Shown here in pieces: positions 1 through 7,749 of a DNA stretch of 19,010 bases. Under the pieces are notes generated by a model that made no database searches, was not told the origin of the DNA, and saw only the letters and a program-made list of their open reading frames with translations. Location: positions 1 to 19,010 of the forward strand of contig JAHLWJ010000053.1 of NCBI GenBank assembly GCA_019057975.1. Direction: 5' to 3'. The translations under genes and the position numbers were made by a program. Every line of letters starts with the position of its first letter. Position 1 is the stretch's first letter. The stretch is from Promethearchaeota archaeon (lineage in GTDB: Archaea > Asgardarchaeota > Lokiarchaeia > Sigynarchaeales > SOKP01).

Positions 1-62
1 AAAAAAAGAAACATTAATTAAATTGCATTCAATATTTAGCCTTTTATATATTACTAGTTACT

Positions 63-233
63 GAACTTTTTTATGCAACTACACAAATCAAATCTTTAAG
101 ATAATATAATCTTTTATGAACTTTTTATAGCAACTTAAAATTTTCTCGTCAAAAAAATGTATTTTTTTATGCAACCTTAACCATTTTAAACTTTTTTTTG
201 CAACTGTTTGACAATTGTATTTTTTTTCGCCAC
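63..233 (+). repeat. Five direct repeats, probable TnsB-binding sites of a transposon end
   Basis: Five similar 17-18 bp sequences lie in the same orientation at 63-80, 118-135, 159-176, 188-205 and 217-233. The first is GAACTTTTTTATGCAACT; the common core is a T-run followed by ATGCAAC or a close variant, and the last copy is the most diverged (TCGCCAC). Tn7-like ends carry several direct TnsB sites next to tnsA, which is the arrangement here. The spacing is irregular (about 55, 41, 29 and 29 bp). The exact terminus is not certain; the TG at 62-63 is a candidate. Sites 2-5 lie just upstream of the transposase promoter, so TnsB binding could repress its own operon (inference). Confidence 0.7.
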
Positions 234-307
234 ACCCATATATTTAAATATGAATAAATTTATCTATATATTAGATTATAAAAATTTAAAAGAAATTTAC
301 TAAAAAC

Positions 308-350
308 TTATAAAAGATTAAAAGAATATCAATATCAAAGTGATTAAACT
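308..350 (+). promoter_or_regulatory. Transposase promoter and ribosome site
   Basis: TTATAAAA at 308-315 fits an archaeal TATA box, placing the transcript start near 335-340. AAGTGAT at 338-344 is a good Shine-Dalgarno match 5 nt before a TTG codon at 350, and this decides the TTG start of the transposase. A second AT box (CATATATTTAAATA, 236-249) overlaps the end of the binding-site cluster and could also act. Confidence 0.45.
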
Positions 351-3117
351 TGACAACCCATAAATTTATTCATATAGAGGTAATATACAAAAAAGAAAAA
401 TATGCTTACTATCGTCCAATACAAGCGCGGAAGATACCTTTAAAATATCGGAGTAATAGAGGTTTTATGCCATCATTGAAGCCACATTTAAATAATCTTG
501 TTTTAGAATATGAATCTGTATTAGAGAGAGATTTTCTTATTTTACTTGACCATGATCCAAATTGCGTCGATCTTCAGCCTCAACCCGTAGCTATTCCATA
601 TACAACAGTCAAAGGTAAAGAAGTAATATTATATCCCGATTGTTGGGCATATTTTACAAATGGGAGGGAATTTTTATTTGAAATTAAATCAGAACATGAA
701 TATAGCAAATTAATAGAAGACGAAAATTGGAATTTAAGAATAAAGGCAATTCAAGAATATTGTAAGAAGAAGGGCTGGACATATCAAGTTATTACAGAAT
801 TAAAGATTAATTGTGTGCGATTAAATATCATTAAAGATTTAATTATAGGTGCAAAGCATTACTCCCCAACAAAAATTAACAAAAAAATAGGTTCATTTTA
901 TTTACACATAGAAAAATTTTTAGAAAGTCCAAAGAAATTTCAAATGCTCCCAAAATTATTAAAACCTTTTGTTCCATTAGAAATAGAAGAAATTATCTCT
1001 TTATTAAAATTTAATATTTACTATCAAAACATACATATTGATTGGAGCAAACCCTTAGAAGAAGCTGAAGTATCATCAAGCGAGATAATCCCACTTATTT
1101 CTATTTATGAATTACCCGAAAATCCTCAAACACCAATATTGAATACTTTAGTGAAGCCAGAGTTAGACAATAAAACTATTATAAGACGTAAAAATGAAGA
1201 ACAGCGATTTCAGGAAAGACTTGAATTAATAAAACCCTTATTTGATAAATTCGGTAATGATGGTAAAAAAAGTGATGTTGAAAAGTATTGCCAAGAAAAT
1301 AATAAACCATTTCACCGTACTTACAAATATTATCTTTTATATAAGAAAAATGGTGAGGAAGCCCTTTATCCAAATTGGTCAAAAAAACATACTAAATCTC
1401 ATTTAGATGCAAGGGTAGAAGAAGAATTACAAAAGGCTTTGTATAATTATAATCATGGAAAATGGGTTCAAATTAGTGGAGCTTATGAGGAATTTGCTAA
1501 GGAATGCAAGAAAAAGGGCTTAAAACCCGCTTCTCAAAAAACTTTTTATAATAGAGTGAATGCTTTACCTGCGTCTGAGAGTCAGGGAAAATATAAACCA
1601 AAAACGCAATTATTCATCGCAAGGGGATTTAGTAGCACTTACCGAGAGGGGAGATATCCTGGATGTGTCATTCAAATGGATCATACACTATTAGATATAT
1701 GTTTGAGAGACCCTTTGACAAAACAACCATTTGGTAGACCTCATTTAACATTAGGTGTTGATGTATATTCTAGATCAATATGGAGCTATTTTCTCTCCTT
1801 CAATAACCCATCACGAGAAACTGTATTACACACAATTATAAGAGGGTTAATTCCAAAAAATATATTACCTGATTGGAAAGTTTTTGAGTCAGAAAAAATA
1901 AAAACAGGTTTTGATCCAAGTCAATATGAACTCCCATGCACAGGTTTTCCTTCCATGCTTCAAGTTGATAATGGGATGGATTTTCGAGCAAAAGAAGTAA
2001 AAAAATTTTGTATGAAAAATAATATTACATTAGAATTTCGTCCCGTAAAAACACCAGAATATGGAGGATTTGTTGAGAGTATTTGGGATAAATCAATGAT
2101 GAAATACGAAATCAAAAACTTCCTGGTAGGGTCTTTTCGCAACAGAAGACTAGACAATCTGTTTCACGACCAAAATTCAAAAGACCTCCAGGGTATGATG
2201 CTAAAGAAGATTGTAAGAAAAGAGGGTTAACATTAGAGGATTTTCGAGAATGGCTCTTTAACTACTTTGTTATAAAATATTCTGCTGATATTAGGGCTAA
2301 GCAAAATCATGCTCCTAATGAATTATGGGTTGATGGATTAAGAGGGGATAAATATCATCCATTGGGTGGAGCATTAAGGATTATAGATATAGAGGAATAT
2401 GAATTATATGATTACGAAGCTAAAAAAGAAGTTGAGCCAACTCTTTCGGAAAGAGGTCTTCGATACGAAAACATTTATTATTCAAGTAAATGGCTCAGAA
2501 AAGCAAGAAAGAATAAAATATTAATTGATAAAAAAAAATATGAGTTTAAAATATCACATTGGGATATTAGACATGCTTATATGAAAAATCCAAATACCGG
2601 TGAAATAGAAGTGTTAGAAGCATATAATTATACTAAAGATGATCGTGGATTAGAATTTCTACTAAGAGGATTGGGAAAAAAACCAGGATATAAACCCTTT
2701 CCTATATCATTAAATGATATTAAATTATTAGAAAAGGAATTAGGCACAACAAAATACGATGATAATGAACGATCAGCTATCTTAGACAATATGAGTAAGA
2801 AAATGATTGTGAAAGCAGAACAAAATAAAAAAGAAATTAGAGAATGGGAAAAATTAAAGAAAACTAAAGAAGGTAAAAGAGAAATAGAAAAACAAATGAA
2901 ATTAGCACAAATGGATGAAAATTCGATTCCCGCATATACAGAAAAAGAACTTGAACAAATTAAAGTAGTGCAAAATCCTGAAATCTCAGACATAGAACCA
3001 GAACAAGATGATGACAAAGATGCTATACCTTATGCAACAAACTGGGAAGACGTTAAAAAACACATGACCTTATCTATATTTTATGATGAGGAAAATGAAA
3101 AGGAGGATGATAATTAA
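350..3117 (+). CDS. tnsAB: TnsA-TnsB fusion transposase of a Tn7-like element, interrupted by a -1 frameshift
   Basis: This is the cut-and-join enzyme of the element. Residues about 50-115 form a TnsA-type PD-(D/E)xK nuclease (E59 in VLERD, D97 in YPDCW, E111-x-K113 in EIKSE), which would make the 5' cuts. Helix-turn-helix segments (about 290-410) precede an RNase H-fold integrase core with D444 (QMDHT), D540 (QVDNG) and E576 (FVESIW), the DDE triad with 35 residues between D and E. The first frame runs on to a stop at 2230, but the conserved TnsB continuation (NLPGRVFSQ, then the C-terminal beta-barrel and TnsC-interacting tail) lies in the -1 frame from 2119 to 3117. Read through, the product is about 922 residues. 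The tail is acidic. The TAA stop overlaps the tnsC ATG by one base (TAATG), so the two are coupled. TTG start chosen from its ribosome site. Confidence 0.9.
2113..2150 (+). other. Frameshift site within tnsB: near-slippery heptamer plus hairpin
   Basis: In the zero frame the codons are ATC AAA AAC TTC. The heptamer C_AAA_AAC (2113-2119) resembles the A_AAA_AAC slippery site. A -1 slip gives K-N-L-P-G, which restores the LPG motif that follows the catalytic glutamate in TnsB-type transposases. Eleven bases downstream, 2131-2150 can fold into a 7-pair stem (GTCTTTT with AGAAGAC, one wobble) with a 6-nt loop. This may be programmed frameshifting, a real inactivating deletion, or an assembly error in the A5 run (one more A would also restore the frame). 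Confidence 0.55.
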
Positions 3118-4037
3118 TGCCATATAAACACTTAGATAAAACAGCAATACCCATTCTTGAAAAAAATATTCAAGCTAAGATTAAATGGGTAAGAAAGGAT
3201 CATTTCGTATATCATCCAAAAGCTATTGCTTGTTTAAATAAATTTAATTGGATATATGAACAGACTTTCTTTTATGATGATACGGAGGACTTGATTCATG
3301 ATATGGAGAGTATATCACTAATTGGAAATACCGGACTTGGAAAATCAAGTATTATTAATGAGCTAAGGAGAACTCATTCTCGTCAACATAATCCTACATA
3401 TGAAAAATATCCTGTAGCATATTGCTTACTAAAGGATTCAATAACAGGATTAAAGGGATTATATACTTCTCTATTATCTGCTTATGGACATCCATTAGCT
3501 AAGGCGGAAGCATTAAAAATGTCAAATATTAGAATATCTGAATTAGAAGATGTCTTCATACATACTTTAAAAGAAACTGAAACAAAGTTATTTATTATTG
3601 ATGAATTTCAACATACTAAAGGTAGAAACCAGAGAGCTATCTTAAATATGTTAAAAAGGACAATGTTAGCCTCACAAGTTCCCTTTATTCCCGTAGGTAT
3701 GCCAGAAACAAAATCGATTCTGGATATGGATATGCAATTATCAAATCGTTGTCCTGTTAGACCTTATTCACATTTAAAATTTTTAAAATTTAAAGATGAT
3801 GAATATCGTAGTTTTCTATCGGGATATGAAAAATTCCAACCATTTCCAGAACCCTCAGATTTAAGTTCAAAAGATTTTGCTAATATGATTTTTGATAAAG
3901 TGCAACTTCCCAAACCTCATCTTGGAGAGACAAACCGCCGAAATATGGTTATTTTAATAAAAACAGCTTCAGTTATAGCATTGAGAAATAACCATAATCG
4001 TATTGAAGAGGAGGATCTTAAAAATGCTCAACTTTAA
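3117..4037 (+). CDS. tnsC: TnsC-like AAA+ ATPase, transposition regulator
   Basis: TnsC proteins form ATP-dependent filaments on target DNA and pass the signal from the target selector (TniQ/TnsD) to the transposase. This 306-residue protein has a Walker A motif (GNTGLGKSS, residues 70-78) and a Walker B motif (LFIIDE, 158-163, followed by FQH as in many TnsC/TniB proteins). The arginine-rich KRTMLASQVPFIPVGMPET region and the later lid segment fit the TniB/TnsC subfamily. A strong ribosome site (AAGGAGGATGA, about 3100-3110) precedes the ATG, which overlaps the transposase stop codon. Its own 3' end overlaps the start of the first TniQ gene by 14 nt, so tnsAB-tnsC-tniQ form one translationally coupled operon. 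Confidence 0.92.
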   Translation: MPYKHLDKTAIPILEKNIQAKIKWVRKDHFVYHPKAIACLNKFNWIYEQTFFYDDTEDLIHDMESISLIGNTGLGKSSIINELRRTHSRQHNPTYEKYPVAYCLLKDSITGLKGLYTSLLSAYGHPLAKAEALKMSNIRISELEDVFIHTLKETETKLFIIDEFQHTKGRNQRAILNMLKRTMLASQVPFIPVGMPETKSILDMDMQLSNRCPVRPYSHLKFLKFKDDEYRSFLSGYEKFQPFPEPSDLSSKDFANMIFDKVQLPKPHLGETNRRNMVILIKTASVIALRNNHNRIEEEDLKNAQL

Positions 4038-5286
4038 ACCTCTCCCATTTCATCCATTGCCTGATCTAAAAAGCACTTTAGGAAAATGGATAGAAAAATT
4101 GGCTAAGGCAAATAATATAACCTTTAGAAACATATTTATTTACATTACAGCAATAGGTAAAGATATTGGATTGATTCAAGCTCTAAGTATATTAACAGAG
4201 CTTCCAGAAGAAGAGCTTTCAAAAATAGAAAATGAAATTAAAAAAGAATTTTGGAAATATAAAGATTATTGTCCTATAAAAAATTGCAAATTTAACAACA
4301 AATATGGTTTTCATATTTTTCGTCATTTAGTTCATAAGCATAACCTTGGAGTGATGTGGCATCAGTGTCCTGAGTGTGATTATAAGGCAAAAACCACGCG
4401 TACATTAGCGATACATTTAGCAAATAAGCACGATATTAAAGCAAAATGGTATGAATGCCCCCACTGTGAGTATGAAACAAAATTATATTCAAGTCTAAAC
4501 CAACATTTAGCTTTTACGCATGATATTGGTGTTAAATGGTATGGATGCCCTCAATGTGAATATCAATCAAAACACTCAACTTCTTTAAAAAGACATTTAG
4601 CTTTAAAACATGATATTGGAGTCAAATGGTATGAATGTCCCCACTGTGAGTATAAAGCAAAACAAAAGCATAAATTAAGGGAACATATAAATTTTCTCCA
4701 TAATCCTGCTGTCAAAATGTATGATTGTAATTACTGTGATTTTAAGACTAAATATAGGAAAGTATTAACTGAACATTTAGCAAATATACATGATATAGAT
4801 GTTAAATGGTATCAGTGTCCTCACTGTGAGTATAAATCTAAAATTAAAGGGGACTTAAATACCCATTTAGCTTTTACGCATGATATTGGAGTCAAATGGT
4901 ATGAATGCCCATATTGCGACCATAAGGCAAAATCAAGCAGTAATTTAGCAAAGCATATAGCTTTTACGCATGATATTGGAGCCAAATGGTATGAATGCCC
5001 TCAATGTGAATTTAAGACTAAGCAAAGATCAAATCTAAATAGACACCTAGCTAATAAACATGATATAGATGTTAAATGGTATCAATGTCCTCAATGTAAA
5101 TATAAGACTAAACAAAATCCTGATTTAAAACGACATATCAATAATAGACATGATCCTAATGCAAAAATACATGAATGTTCTTATTGTAGTTTCAAAACAA
5201 AATATAAACTTAGTCTTGAACGCCATTTATCTAAAATCCATCCAATCAATCATAAGAAAAAGAATGAAATCATATCAGAAAGTTAA
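4024..5286 (+). CDS. tniQ: TniQ/TnsD-like target selector with 11 C2H2 zinc fingers
   Basis: The N-terminal about 85 residues look like a TniQ domain: PLPFHPLPD, then GKWIEKLAKAN and a short helical segment ending in LTELPEEELSKIE. The rest (about 86-415) is a tandem array of 11 fingers of C-x2-C-x12-H-x4-H type (the first is C-x4-C), joined by 8-residue linkers such as DIGVKWYE, a 30-residue (90-bp) unit. Scaffold residues are nearly constant, but helix positions -1/2/3/6 vary: TRTI, LSSQ, HTSR, QHKE, YKVE, IGDT, SSNK, QSNR, QPDR, YLSR for fingers 2-11. In known eukaryotic fingers such variation sets DNA sequence choice; the QSNR pattern resembles known GAA-binding fingers. The inferred role is to bind a chromosomal target and recruit TnsC. 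ATG 4024 is preferred over an upstream TTG because GAGGAGG (4008-4014) is 9 nt before it. Confidence 0.85.
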   Translation: MLNFKPLPFHPLPDLKSTLGKWIEKLAKANNITFRNIFIYITAIGKDIGLIQALSILTELPEEELSKIENEIKKEFWKYKDYCPIKNCKFNNKYGFHIFRHLVHKHNLGVMWHQCPECDYKAKTTRTLAIHLANKHDIKAKWYECPHCEYETKLYSSLNQHLAFTHDIGVKWYGCPQCEYQSKHSTSLKRHLALKHDIGVKWYECPHCEYKAKQKHKLREHINFLHNPAVKMYDCNYCDFKTKYRKVLTEHLANIHDIDVKWYQCPHCEYKSKIKGDLNTHLAFTHDIGVKWYECPYCDHKAKSSSNLAKHIAFTHDIGAKWYECPQCEFKTKQRSNLNRHLANKHDIDVKWYQCPQCKYKTKQNPDLKRHINNRHDPNAKIHECSYCSFKTKYKLSLERHLSKIHPINHKKKNEIISES

Positions 5287-5411
5287 TAATTCTAATTTAA
5301 ATAAACCTATAGATTTTGATCTTAATTCTTTGTTAACTTAATTAAAGACGAAAAAATGAATTGAAATGAAATATTATAAAACATTATAATTTATCTTTAA
5401 TATTTTAAGAA

Positions 5412-5452
5412 TTTTAAATAATAATTTAAAAAATCTTAAATATTATTTAAAA
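5412..5452. other. AT-only 12-bp inverted repeat between the first TniQ gene and the AbrB gene
   Basis: TTTTAAATAATA (5412-5423) pairs perfectly with TATTATTTAAAA (5441-5452) across a 17-nt loop. It sits in the 226-bp gap 5287-5512 after the first TniQ gene and could be a weak terminator, or a binding site for the AbrB-type protein encoded just downstream. Nothing else was recognised in this gap. Confidence 0.35.
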
Positions 5453-5512
5453 GAATTTTATTTTAATAGAATTTGTATTGAAAGAACTAATATGTTGATT
5501 AGGTGATAATCA

Positions 5513-5797
5513 ATTAAAGATAGTGTAACAATTATATCCATAGGGAAATCAATAGGATTTACGATAAATCCTGAAATTCTCTCACAATTAGGATTAAACC
5601 TCGGAGATTTAACCGAAATTCATATATTTGAAATAATTAAAGGAAATGAACCTCGTCCTATATCGGTTTTTGTGACAAAAAAAATTATTACAATTGGAGG
5701 AGGATCTAAAGGAGTAACTATTAAAAACAATATTGTGAAAGAGTTTGAACTTAAAACAGGAGACATTTTAGGTGTAGATATTAATGTTCCTAAGTAA
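5513..5797 (+). CDS. SpoVT/AbrB-type small DNA-binding protein, non-AUG start
   Basis: The frame encodes about 94 residues with two AbrB-like swapped-hairpin halves: VTIISIGKSIGFTINPE followed by LNLGDLTEIHI, and IITIGGGSKGVTIKNN followed by LKTGDILGVDI. Proteins of this fold are small dimeric transcription regulators or antitoxins. The frame opens at 5510 and has no ATG, GTG or TTG before the first conserved strand. A very good ribosome site, AGGTGAT (5501-5507), is 5 nt before an ATT codon (5513), giving (M)KDSVTIIS, which is where such proteins normally start. Either ATT is used as the start or an ATG was lost recently. Its place between two selectors of the same transposon suggests it regulates the module; no toxin partner is visible. 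The frame is otherwise intact. Confidence 0.7.
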   Translation: MKDSVTIISIGKSIGFTINPEILSQLGLNLGDLTEIHIFEIIKGNEPRPISVFVTKKIITIGGGSKGVTIKNNIVKEFELKTGDILGVDINVPK

Positions 5798-5896
5798 GTA
5801 GAGAATTGTTTTATCTAAAATCAATGATTTCCACCTTTACACCCATTCTATCTATAATACTTTTAAATTTTTCAAATTTATGATAATTGGTGTTTG

Positions 5897-6958
5897 ATGA
5901 TAAATCGAATCGAAAAATTATTACCCTTCCATCCTCTCCCTGAATCTGATGAGAGCATTGGACAATGGATTGATAGATTAGCAAATTCAAATAAAGTAAA
6001 ATTTAAACTAATGCTTGAATATATAGGTTCTCTATCTAAACATAATGGTTTTATCCAAACATTAAATCAATTAACAGGCCTCTCTATTAAAGAAATTTCT
6101 CAAATGAAAAATGAATTTAAATCTAAATATTGGGAAGAATATAAGCAATGTCCAATTAAAAATTGTAAGTTTCAAACTAAATATAGGAAAATTATTTTTC
6201 CTCATATAGCATTTAAACATAATATAGGTGTGAAATGGTATGAATGTTCTCTATGTGATTATAAAGCAAAAACAAAGAATTACTTAAAGAAACATTTATC
6301 ACATACACATAATATTGGAGTAAAATGGCATGAATGTCCTTATTGTGATTATAAGACAAAAGAAAAGGGATATCTTAATAAACATTTTACTTTTAAACAT
6401 GATATTAAAGTGAAATGGTATGAATGTTCTCTATGTGATTATAAAACAAAAACAAAGAATTCCTTAAAGATACATTTATCACATACACATAATATTGGAG
6501 TAAAATTGCATGAATGTCCTCATTGTGACTATAATTCAAAGTCATCAAGTACTTTAAAACGCCATCTTGCAAATAAGCATAATGTTGGAGTAAATTGGTA
6601 TCAATGTCCCCATTGTGATTATAAAACAAAAAATAGAGAAAACCTTATACGTCATTTAGCTTTTAAGCATGATATTGGAGTAAAATGGCATGAGTGCCCA
6701 TATTGTAATTATAAAGCGAAGTCAAAAAATATCTTAAAAGAACATTTAGCTTTTAAGCATGATATTGGAGTAAAATGGCATGAGTGTTCCCATTGTGATT
6801 ATAAAACAAAAGCAAAGCAAAATCTCAATAGACATTTAGCTTATAAACATGATATTGGAGTAAAATGGCACGAGTGCCCTTATTGCGAGTATAAAGCCAA
6901 AGAAAAGGGATGTTTAAAGAAACATTTGGCAAATAAACATATTAAGATGACAAAATAA
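5897..6958 (+). CDS. tniQ: Second TniQ/TnsD-like target selector with 9 C2H2 zinc fingers
   Basis: A paralogue of the 4024 gene: the N-terminus (LPFHPLPESDESIGQWIDRL, then NQLTGLSIKEISQMK) matches the first TniQ domain closely and the first finger begins with the same CPIKNC motif. Nine fingers follow at 30-residue spacing with linkers such as NIGVKWHE. Helix -1/2/3/6 residues for fingers 2-9 read TNYK, EGYK, TNSI, SSTR, NENR, SNIE, AQNR, EGCK, quite unlike those of the first selector, so the two proteins should read different DNA. Fingers 2 and 4 are near-identical DNA copies 180 bp apart. ATG 5897 follows GGTG (5889-5892) closely; a TTG one codon upstream is less likely. The gene is monocistronic or follows the AbrB gene after a 99-nt gap. 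Confidence 0.85.
   Translation: MINRIEKLLPFHPLPESDESIGQWIDRLANSNKVKFKLMLEYIGSLSKHNGFIQTLNQLTGLSIKEISQMKNEFKSKYWEEYKQCPIKNCKFQTKYRKIIFPHIAFKHNIGVKWYECSLCDYKAKTKNYLKKHLSHTHNIGVKWHECPYCDYKTKEKGYLNKHFTFKHDIKVKWYECSLCDYKTKTKNSLKIHLSHTHNIGVKLHECPHCDYNSKSSSTLKRHLANKHNVGVNWYQCPHCDYKTKNRENLIRHLAFKHDIGVKWHECPYCNYKAKSKNILKEHLAFKHDIGVKWHECSHCDYKTKAKQNLNRHLAYKHDIGVKWHECPYCEYKAKEKGCLKKHLANKHIKMTK
6239..6500 (+). repeat. Near-identical two-finger DNA duplication in the second TniQ gene
   Basis: About 100 bp starting at 6241 recurs at 6421, exactly two 90-bp units later. By eye only four bases differ, and all four change an amino acid: A to T in the scaffold, Y to S at helix position 3, K to I at helix position 6, and W to L in the linker. 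The whole array (and that at 4024) is made of 90-bp units sharing stretches such as CATGATATTGGAGTAAAATG. Confidence 0.8.
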
Positions 6959-7103
6959 TGAAATAATGAAATTCTTTTTCTTTTTCATAATTGATCCCAA
7001 CCAAACGAATTCATATAGTAAAAAATTTGATTGAATTATATGTTAATAATTAGGATTTTATATACAATTAAAACATTAGCCATGAAAAAAAAAGGAAAAA
7101 ATT

Positions 7104-7125
7104 AGGGCTAAAAATGCCCTTTTTG
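7104..7125. terminator. Bidirectional hairpin terminator after the transposition module
   Basis: AGGGC (7104-7108) and GCCCT (7116-7120) pair around a 7-nt AT loop, followed by a T run on the plus strand and preceded by an A run that becomes a T run on the minus strand. It lies between the convergent ends of the second TniQ gene (6958) and the membrane protein gene (7142). Confidence 0.6.
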
Positions 7126-7141
7126 ATTAATATTGAATTCA

Positions 7142-7522
7142 TTATTCTTTTAATGCTTCATTAGCATTATTCCATTCTTTAGTGGCAATCACACTATTAT
7201 CTACTTTTCCGTTTTTAGCTGCTAATATTACTCTATACTCCGCTATTTCTCTATCATACACTATAGTTTGTTTCAATTGGGTATTTTCCAAAGCTTGCAT
7301 GTCTGCCTCTCCTTTAAACACCAAACTAATATAAGTGTTAAAATAAGGTTTAATAGCAAACAAAATCATTATACCGAAAGTGAATATATCTAAATCCGCT
7401 TTAACAGTAAACAACATAATAGTGAAAATCGTAATTATAATATCTCCTATGATAACAGAAATCTTTCTAAGATTTTTCCTTATGTTTTCTTGCCGATATT
7501 TTGTTAATGTGTTCCATGTCAT
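7142..7522 (-). CDS. Small membrane protein with two predicted transmembrane helices
   Basis: A 126-residue protein of unrecognised family. A basic N-terminus (YRQENIRKNLRK) is followed by two hydrophobic segments at about 22-42 and 46-66, separated by a short charged turn (KADLD), and then a soluble charged tail (about 70-126) rich in E, K and A. This hairpin-in-membrane layout is common in small effector-like proteins of conflict systems, but no specific motif supports that here. The ATG overlaps the 3' end of an upstream minus-strand open frame (see 7467-7700) by about 56 nt, so translation may be coupled. The ribosome site is weak (GGAAA before ATG). Confidence 0.6.
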   Translation of the reverse strand: MTWNTLTKYRQENIRKNLRKISVIIGDIIITIFTIMLFTVKADLDIFTFGIMILFAIKPYFNTYISLVFKGEADMQALENTQLKQTIVYDREIAEYRVILAAKNGKVDNSVIATKEWNNANEALKE

Positions 7523-7700
7523 TTTCCATCGCTTTATATTTTTTCATTTTCCGCCCGCCTTCAGTAAACCAATCAGAAGTTCCTTCTACTCTTTCAGCTA
7601 TTAAAGTCATTACAGCCCCATAATGTCCTTTATTTCTGTCACCAGTTTTCTTAACGGAAACAATTCTACAATTAGTAAAAGTAAAAGTAAGATAACTTGG
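7467..7700 (-). pseudogene. Probable C-terminal fragment of a truncated gene
   Basis: A minus-strand frame is open from 7700 to a TAG at 7467-7469 and reads like real protein (TNCRIVSVKKTGDRNKG, later DWFTEGGRKMKKYKAMEND). It has no start codon before VMTLIAERVEG in its middle, because an in-frame TAG (7701-7703) lies just upstream. The continuous protein-like composition without a start suggests that the 5' part was removed, with a breakpoint near 7700. The first usable ATG would give only about 47 residues. Family not recognised. Confidence 0.4.
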
Positions 7701-7749
7701 CTAAGAAATTTTTAAAGAATAAAATAGAAGATAATGAGGAGAAATAAAA

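Noticed and set aside
2628..3017. Minus-strand open frame of 129 codons
   Set aside because: Antisense to the TnsB tail; its serine/phenylalanine-rich content is what the complement of lysine/glutamate-rich coding sequence gives.
6405..6629. Minus-strand open frame of 74 codons with repeated YNH motifs
   Set aside because: It is the complement of the zinc-finger repeats; the repetition comes from the plus-strand gene.
4290..6950. Regular 90-bp DNA repeats that could be mistaken for a CRISPR-like or minisatellite array
   Set aside because: They keep one reading frame and encode zinc-finger units with conserved C and H; the variable bases lie within the units, with no spacer structure.
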